From the NCBI GenBank assembly GCA_944390615.1, contig CALXRJ010000009.1, positions 1-9,069 of the forward strand: DNA of 9,069 nucleotides, written 5' to 3'. Shown here in pieces: positions 5,396 to 9,069 of the stretch (position 1 is its first letter; each line of letters opens with the position of its first letter). The notes beneath the pieces are model-generated. The model searched no databases. It saw only the letters and a program-made list of their open reading frames with translations, and had not been told where the DNA came from. Position numbers and translations under genes: made by a program. The DNA is from an uncultured Clostridia bacterium (lineage in GTDB: Bacteria; Bacillota; Clostridia; TANB77; CAG-508).

Positions 5396-6445
5396 TTAAA
5401 AATTACATGCTCTACCTTTTCCCCTACGTAGCATTTCATAAAAATCTTCTATTTGGGCTTCTTTGCCATTTTTTCCAAATCTAAATTCCCCTAAATTGTT
5501 TCTAAAATGTTTCCTTTCAGTATTTTTTGCTATAACAGTTTCTCTTCTTTCCATAAGCTGTTTTATGATTTCTATTTTTTCTTCTAATGAGGTATTGGAG
5601 ATTTTAACAGTTTCTTTATCATTTAAACAAATTGTTGCATTTCCTTGTGGACTGATTCTTAATTTATGGCAGGAGCCACAAGGGTATTTCCATGAAAACA
5701 TGGCAAGTATGCCAACTGTAATGGTATCATTTATTCTATAATAATTCATAGACGGATTATCTCCACTGATTTTTTCTCTTGCAATTTCTTTTACTTCTCC
5801 TAATTTTTCTATTTCTTTTAAGATATCTGCTTCTGTAATATATTCTTTCATCCAAAAATTTTGTCCATCTTGTTCTAATTGATTGGGGTTGCATGGGAAA
5901 AATTGTAAAAATCTAACGATGATTCTTTCTTTTCCATATATTTGATTTTTTTCTATAGCATAATGAATAAAATCTGTTACTTCTTTGATATTATCTTTCA
6001 TAACAACCATATTGATTTTGATTAAACAATCTGTTTTTTCTAACATTTTTTCAATGCCTTTTTGTACTTTATCTAATGCATCAATTCCTACTATATCTTT
6101 AAATTTGTTACGATCCATGGTATCTAAACTAATATTGATTCTGCTAATACCGCTTTTTCTTAGTTCTTCTACCTTATCTTCTAAGAAAAATCCATTGGTC
6201 GTCATGGATTGCTCCTCATATCCTAAATCTTTTGCATATTTCATGAATTCACAGATTGTATTTTTAAATAATGGTTCTCCTCCTGTCCAGTGTACTCTTT
6301 TTACACCATTTGTTATGGCTGCCTCTAGTATTTCTTTCATATCTTTATCACTCATGTCTTTTGCAATACTGTTATGTGAGTTACAATATTTACAGCGAAA
6401 GTTACAATTTGATGTGATTCCAAATCTTAAATGCCAATCTTCCAT
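5396..6445 (-). CDS. MoaA-like radical SAM enzyme with two Fe-S clusters
   Basis: 349 residues. The N-terminal radical SAM cluster motif is CxxxCxxC, as C14-NFR-C18-KY-C21, with the SAM-binding GGEP at 55-58 and NISLDT at 104-109. A second, MoaA-type cluster motif is C256-x2-C259-x13-C273 (CGSCHKLRISPQGNATIC). In MoaA, which turns GTP into 3',8-cyclo-7,8-dihydro-GTP, these clusters hold S-adenosylmethionine and GTP. Arg7 and Arg263 match known GTP-contacting arginines; the third is Lys261. The C-terminal Gly-Gly of true MoaA is missing (the end reads RGKGRACNF) and the N-terminus is short. The start ATG has AAGGAGG eight bases upstream. It is the last gene of an operon with NDK-like, DUF402 and HD proteins. 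MoaA itself is possible, but a related enzyme acting on another nucleotide seems at least as likely. Confidence 0.85.
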   Translation of the reverse strand: MEDWHLRFGITSNCNFRCKYCNSHNSIAKDMSDKDMKEILEAAITNGVKRVHWTGGEPLFKNTICEFMKYAKDLGYEEQSMTTNGFFLEDKVEELRKSGISRINISLDTMDRNKFKDIVGIDALDKVQKGIEKMLEKTDCLIKINMVVMKDNIKEVTDFIHYAIEKNQIYGKERIIVRFLQFFPCNPNQLEQDGQNFWMKEYITEADILKEIEKLGEVKEIAREKISGDNPSMNYYRINDTITVGILAMFSWKYPCGSCHKLRISPQGNATICLNDKETVKISNTSLEEKIEIIKQLMERRETVIAKNTERKHFRNNLGEFRFGKNGKEAQIEDFYEMLRRGKGRACNF

Positions 6446-6468
6446 CTGAAAGTCCTCCTTCCTTTTTT

Positions 6469-6485
6469 AGCAAACTATATTTGCT
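6469..6485. repeat. Short hairpin in the gap before the radical SAM gene
   Basis: AGCAAA (6469-6474) and TTTGCT (6480-6485) form a six-base stem with a five-base loop within the 62-base gap between the NDK-like and radical SAM genes, about 10 bases from the latter's ribosome binding site. On the operon strand it is followed by A residues, so it is not a terminator; mRNA processing or stability is possible. Confidence 0.35.
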
Positions 6486-6507
6486 TGTTTTTCATTAAAT
6501 TTATGTC

Positions 6508-6996
6508 TTACCTAAATTCGTTACTTTCTTCTAGTGTGCAATCTATTTTGCACTTTTTTATTTCTTCTTGTAAAAACTCTGTTATAAATAAAACCACATC
6601 ATCTATTGCATCTTCTTTATCTGATTTATGTATGGCATTCATAAAAAAAATTTCATTTCCTATATTTAACTTATCTTTTTGGGGACTATATCGATATCTG
6701 ATTGTTTGTTTATCACACATGGTTCCTAATGGCTTGTCACCACAGATTTTGATTAATTCTCTTATTGCATTTGGTCCTGCAACTATTCCTATACATGCTT
6801 TTCCATTTTTTAATTGTTCTGTATTTATTTTTTTAAAAGTGCTGTTTTTATCATTTTTATATAATTTATTTAATAATTTTTCATCTAAAACAATGTCTCT
6901 TGTAAATAATATATTTAATTTTTGAGCAATGATTTCTAAAATTTCACTCTTTTTTTCATAGGCACAAGGTTTTACCATAAATAAACTATATTCCAT
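6508..6996 (-). CDS. Divergent nucleoside diphosphate kinase
   Basis: A 162-residue cytoplasmic protein of the NDK family, which moves the gamma phosphate between nucleoside tri- and diphosphates through a phosphohistidine. Visible family features in order are SLFMVKP (residues 4-10; Lys9 binds phosphate), GIVAGPNAI (70-78), GDKPLGTMCDKQTIRYRY (86-103; Arg100) and MNAIHKSD (119-126), in which His123 is the expected catalytic histidine and Asn120 its partner. The canonical KPD is KPC and the NxIHGSD motif carries Lys in place of Gly. The middle section lacks the usual RPFF segment, so the enzyme is far from housekeeping NDK. Its ribosome binding site overlaps the DUF402 stop codon, 13 bases apart, which suggests translational coupling. 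Activity is probable; the preferred nucleotide is unknown. Confidence 0.85.
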   Translation of the reverse strand: MEYSLFMVKPCAYEKKSEILEIIAQKLNILFTRDIVLDEKLLNKLYKNDKNSTFKKINTEQLKNGKACIGIVAGPNAIRELIKICGDKPLGTMCDKQTIRYRYSPQKDKLNIGNEIFFMNAIHKSDKEDAIDDVVLFITEFLQEEIKKCKIDCTLEESNEFR

Positions 6997-7009
6997 TTTT
7001 TCTTCCTTC

Positions 7010-7546
7010 TTAGGATTTTAAACTTTCTAAAGATTTTTGGGTAAAATCACAAAGTTTGATAAAATCATTTTTTATCATTTGAATCACTTTGTTTCTTGTT
7101 TCATATGCCATATTGTATTCCTCTTTAGAAATTAATTGGTTATGCAGTACTTCTTCTAGTTCGTCCTCATCTAAGGTGTAAAATCTTCCATCTGGTAATA
7201 CTACTACATCTAAATAGAAGTCCTCACTATAGGGTATGCCTAAATCATACTGGCATTTATCTTTTTCTATGTCAAAATACCATTGTAGTAAATTCCATTT
7301 ATTATCATACATGACTGTCATACTATATTTTTCTTCCTTGGGATAATATATCATCATTTTATAATCTTTTGCTATTACGATTTCTGACATTCCATCTGGT
7401 CTATTGGCTTCAAAATTTTCTTTTAAATCTTCTATTTCTATTAATGAAATCTTACCTGCGAATTCTTCACTTTTGGAGTCCATTATTTTGAAATTCTTTT
7501 TTAGTATATTTTTATCATTTCTTCTATCTGCGTAATTTATTTTCAT
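7010..7546 (-). CDS. DUF402 protein, possible nucleoside di/triphosphatase
   Basis: A 178-residue protein carrying a DUF402 (FAU-1/Ntdp-type) beta-barrel domain at about residues 50-155. The diagnostic segment is YLDVVVLPDGRFYTLDEDEL (111-130), followed by the helix ISKEEYNMAYETRNKVIQMI. The acidic cluster Asp92, Asp113, Asp119, Asp126 and Asp128 fits the metal and phosphate-binding residues of the characterised Staphylococcus aureus homologue Ntdp, which hydrolyses nucleoside tri- and diphosphates. The region 1-50 is variable and charged. The start ATG is preceded by AAAGGAAAT (five-base spacing). It is the second gene of the operon, 41 bases after the HD gene and 13 before the NDK-like gene. 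The domain call is firm; the phosphatase activity is transferred from the homologue and not proven here. Confidence 0.85.
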   Translation of the reverse strand: MKINYADRRNDKNILKKNFKIMDSKSEEFAGKISLIEIEDLKENFEANRPDGMSEIVIAKDYKMMIYYPKEEKYSMTVMYDNKWNLLQWYFDIEKDKCQYDLGIPYSEDFYLDVVVLPDGRFYTLDEDELEEVLHNQLISKEEYNMAYETRNKVIQMIKNDFIKLCDFTQKSLESLKS

Positions 7547-7587
7547 ATTTCCTTTATCCTTTCTGCTTTTGCACTTTTTATTTTATA

Positions 7588-8148
7588 TTATCTGTTCTTT
7601 AATAGCTGCATTAAAATTTGATATTTTTCATTTAAGTTTTCTTTTACATATTCAAATTCTATTTTATTCCAGCTTCTTTGCAACTTATCTATGATGCCAT
7701 CTGCTCCTTCATCAATTTGGCATTTTCTTCTTCCATACCATGCATAAAAAAAGGTAAGTGGATGTTCTATATGTGCCATTGCGTCAGCTGTAGCCACAAT
7801 TTTTTCTTCCATTGTATCTCTGGTAAATTCTGAGGAACCTCGATGCTTTTTTATGCAATTTTTGATTTGTTCTATTTTTGCAGGCTCTATATTATATTGA
7901 GATAAAAAATTTCCGGCATATTCTGCTCCTGTAAGATGATGATTTTTGCGTTCTCCTGTTATTTTGGTAATATCATGTAGATAAGCTGAAATTTCAACAA
8001 TTTGTATGTCTGCCTTTAATTCTTTTGCCATTTTACATGCATTTTCTACAACTGGGTTGATATGATATTTTACTCTGTCATCTTTGCATGTTTCTTTTAA
8101 TAATTTTTTGATGTCTTTTATTAATAATTGATATGCTTCTTCTTTCAA
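7588..8148 (-). CDS. HD-domain phosphohydrolase
   Basis: A 186-residue cytoplasmic HD-superfamily protein, whose members use a His/Asp metal site to hydrolyse phosphate esters, often in nucleotides. The metal-binding residues are visible in order: His29 (KYHINPV), His58-Asp59 (AYLHDI), a third pair at His70-His71 (NHHLTGAEYA), His102 (IKKHRG) and Asp122 (ATADAMAH). An all-alpha pattern fits the fold. The start appears to be TTG at 8148: no ATG or GTG lies nearby in frame, and AAGTGA sits about six bases upstream; the better AAGGTG is about 15 away. A weak start of this kind could limit expression. It is the first gene of the four-gene operon, which begins at the promoter at 8241-8270. The precise substrate cannot be read from the sequence. 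Confidence 0.88.
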   Translation of the reverse strand: MKEEAYQLLIKDIKKLLKETCKDDRVKYHINPVVENACKMAKELKADIQIVEISAYLHDITKITGERKNHHLTGAEYAGNFLSQYNIEPAKIEQIKNCIKKHRGSSEFTRDTMEEKIVATADAMAHIEHPLTFFYAWYGRRKCQIDEGADGIIDKLQRSWNKIEFEYVKENLNEKYQILMQLLKNR

Positions 8149-8240
8149 TTTATGTCACTTCACACCTTCTTTTTGGATTTATTTTTGTTTTTATTTATCT
8201 TTCGTTTTTTACATCACTTTCGTGTACTTTTTGTGTGCAA

Positions 8241-8270
8241 ATTATATTATATAGTCTATCTTGCTGTCAA
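8241..8270 (-). promoter_or_regulatory. Strong promoter of the HD/DUF402/NDK/radical SAM operon
   Basis: Minus strand: perfect TTGACA (8265-8270), 18 bases, then perfect TATAAT (8241-8246). A second overlapping TATAAT lies at 8246-8251 with only 13 bases to the -35. Transcription should start near 8234, leaving a leader of about 86 bases. Confidence 0.8.
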
Positions 8271-8280
8271 GTATTTTGTG

Positions 8281-8334
8281 TAAAATAAAAAAACTATTGC
8301 ATATTATATATATATGCAATAGTTTTTTATTTTA
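8281..8334 (-). terminator. Long terminator hairpin of the ssb gene
   Basis: ACTATTGCATAT (8293-8304) pairs perfectly with ATATGCAATAGT (8312-8323) around a seven-base loop, and flanking A and T tracts lengthen the stem to 18 base pairs (8288-8328). The T-run on the minus strand follows the stem directly, 12 bases after the ssb stop codon. The symmetry suggests it can also work on the plus strand, although no gene there needs it. Confidence 0.85.
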
Positions 8335-8345
8335 GAACTATCATT

Positions 8346-9069
8346 TTACATAGCTTCTTCTACGATTTCAGATTCTTCTGCTGTATCTGTATTTTCAGAG
8401 TTTTTAACTACTTCTAAACTTCCGATAGATACTTCATAAGCTACTTTTTTTACAATAGTTCCATCTTCATATTTCTTTTCATAATTTCTGGATTGAATTC
8501 TACCGATTATTTTTACTTCTGTTCCGACTTCTAGGTTTTGGCAAAATCTTGCATTTCTGCCCCAAGCGATAGATGGAATGTAGTCTGATTTATTGTAAGC
8601 CCTATTGACAGCTAATAATAAGTCTGCTATTTCTCTTCCAAATGGAGTTTGTCTGTAAATAGGCTTTTTGCAAATATATCCGATTAACACAACTTCATTG
8701 GTGATGGTATCTTTTTTAGCAAATTCGTTGGTTTGCACTTCATTTCCTTCTTCATCAACTTCTGGTGCTGCGTCTTCTAATTTTTGGATGTCTTTTGCAA
8801 ATACGGTAAGAATTAGTCTATTTTTTTCGTTTTCATAACTATTGTATGATCTGAATTGACCTTTTATTAGTAATTTGCTCCCTATTGCTAGCATTTCATC
8901 ATTGATTAATCTTTCTGATACGGTAACTGGTATGATGTCCGCATTTCCACTTAAACGTGGTATAGAAAGATTAAATGAATAAAATCTTTCTCCATAAATT
9001 TCGTGACTGAATTGTTTTTCAGATGTTACCCTTCCTACTAATGTTAAGTAGTTGTTTTCTAAATAATTT
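8346..9069 (-). CDS. ssb: Single-stranded DNA-binding protein with two OB folds (N-terminus outside window)
   Basis: The frame is open from the window edge to the stop at 8346, giving 240 residues; an ATG at 8894 is internal to the gene. Two OB-fold domains are visible. The first (about 6-99) runs from NNYLTLVGRVTSEKQF through LAIGSKLLIKGQFRSYNSY to LTVFAKDIQKLE. The second (about 124-222) is a classical bacterial SSB domain: NEVVLIGYICKKPIYRQTPF, LAVNRAYNKSDYIPSIAWGR, and VGTEVKIIGRIQSRNYEKKY. An acidic linker (about 100-120) joins them. The tail is acidic (AEESEIVEEAM) but lacks the DDDIPF-like tip by which ordinary SSB recruits partner proteins. The tandem form occurs in some Clostridia. 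It binds ssDNA, perhaps with two domains per chain. The missing tip may mean a specialised role beside a housekeeping SSB elsewhere. Confidence 0.88.
   Translation of the reverse strand, partial: NYLENNYLTLVGRVTSEKQFSHEIYGERFYSFNLSIPRLSGNADIIPVTVSERLINDEMLAIGSKLLIKGQFRSYNSYENEKNRLILTVFAKDIQKLEDAAPEVDEEGNEVQTNEFAKKDTITNEVVLIGYICKKPIYRQTPFGREIADLLLAVNRAYNKSDYIPSIAWGRNARFCQNLEVGTEVKIIGRIQSRNYEKKYEDGTIVKKVAYEVSIGSLEVVKNSENTDTAEESEIVEEAM

Noticed and set aside
5396..6445. Prokaryotic viperin as identity of the radical SAM enzyme
   Set aside because: A viperin was considered because of the WHL...CNFRCKYC start and the neighbouring nucleotide kinase, but viperins lack the second C-x2-C-x13-C cluster that is clearly present here; MoaA-like is the better call.
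6469..6485. Hairpin as a terminator between the NDK-like and radical SAM genes
   Set aside because: The T-rich side lies on the plus strand, where there is no gene; on the operon strand the hairpin is followed by A residues.
1..9069. CRISPR arrays, tRNA or rRNA genes, insertion sequences, phage genes
   Set aside because: No regularly spaced repeats, cloverleaf-like sequences, transposase or phage frames were seen on either strand.

Overview
This window looks like the chromosome of an AT-rich, endospore-forming Firmicute, most likely an uncultured gut-type Clostridium relative. The reasons are strong AGGAGG-type ribosome binding sites, sigma-A promoters of TTGACA/TATAAT type, a Spo0E-like phosphatase, a paired YfmF/YfmH set of M16 proteins, a typical short S21 protein, and a two-OB-fold SSB. 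The genus cannot be fixed from the sequence. All genes are on the minus strand except one small XRE-type regulator.

Layout, left to right. (1) 1-1441, minus: the N-terminal 480 residues of a prepilin-like surface protein with two fibronectin-III-like domains, running off the window. (2) 1646-1882, plus: a 78-residue XRE regulator, divergent from the pilin gene. The shared control region holds two dyads of the same form, ATACAT-N8-ATGTAT, one next to each promoter. (3) 2015-2155, minus: a 46-residue Spo0E-like phosphatase with its own promoter and terminator. (4) 2329-4938, minus: an M16 peptidase pair, yfmF (broken by a one-base frameshift) followed by yfmH (zinc motif intact). (5) 5078-5248, minus: rpsU, with a consensus promoter, a structured leader and two tandem terminator hairpins. 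(6) 5396-8148, minus: a four-gene operon of an HD-domain phosphohydrolase, a DUF402 protein, a divergent nucleoside diphosphate kinase and a MoaA-like radical SAM enzyme, behind a near-consensus promoter. (7) 8346-9069, minus: the C-terminal 240 residues of a tandem OB-fold single-stranded DNA-binding protein, closed by a long terminator hairpin.

Functional reading. The most interesting unit is the four-gene operon. All four products belong to families that mainly act on nucleotides, and the radical SAM enzyme has both MoaA-type Fe-S clusters but lacks the usual MoaA C-terminal Gly-Gly. No other molybdenum cofactor gene is in the window. A nucleotide-modifying or nucleotide-clearing pathway is a reasonable inference, but the substrate is unknown. 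The second point of interest is the pilin/XRE control region, where the paired dyads suggest that the small regulator controls both itself and the pilin-like gene.
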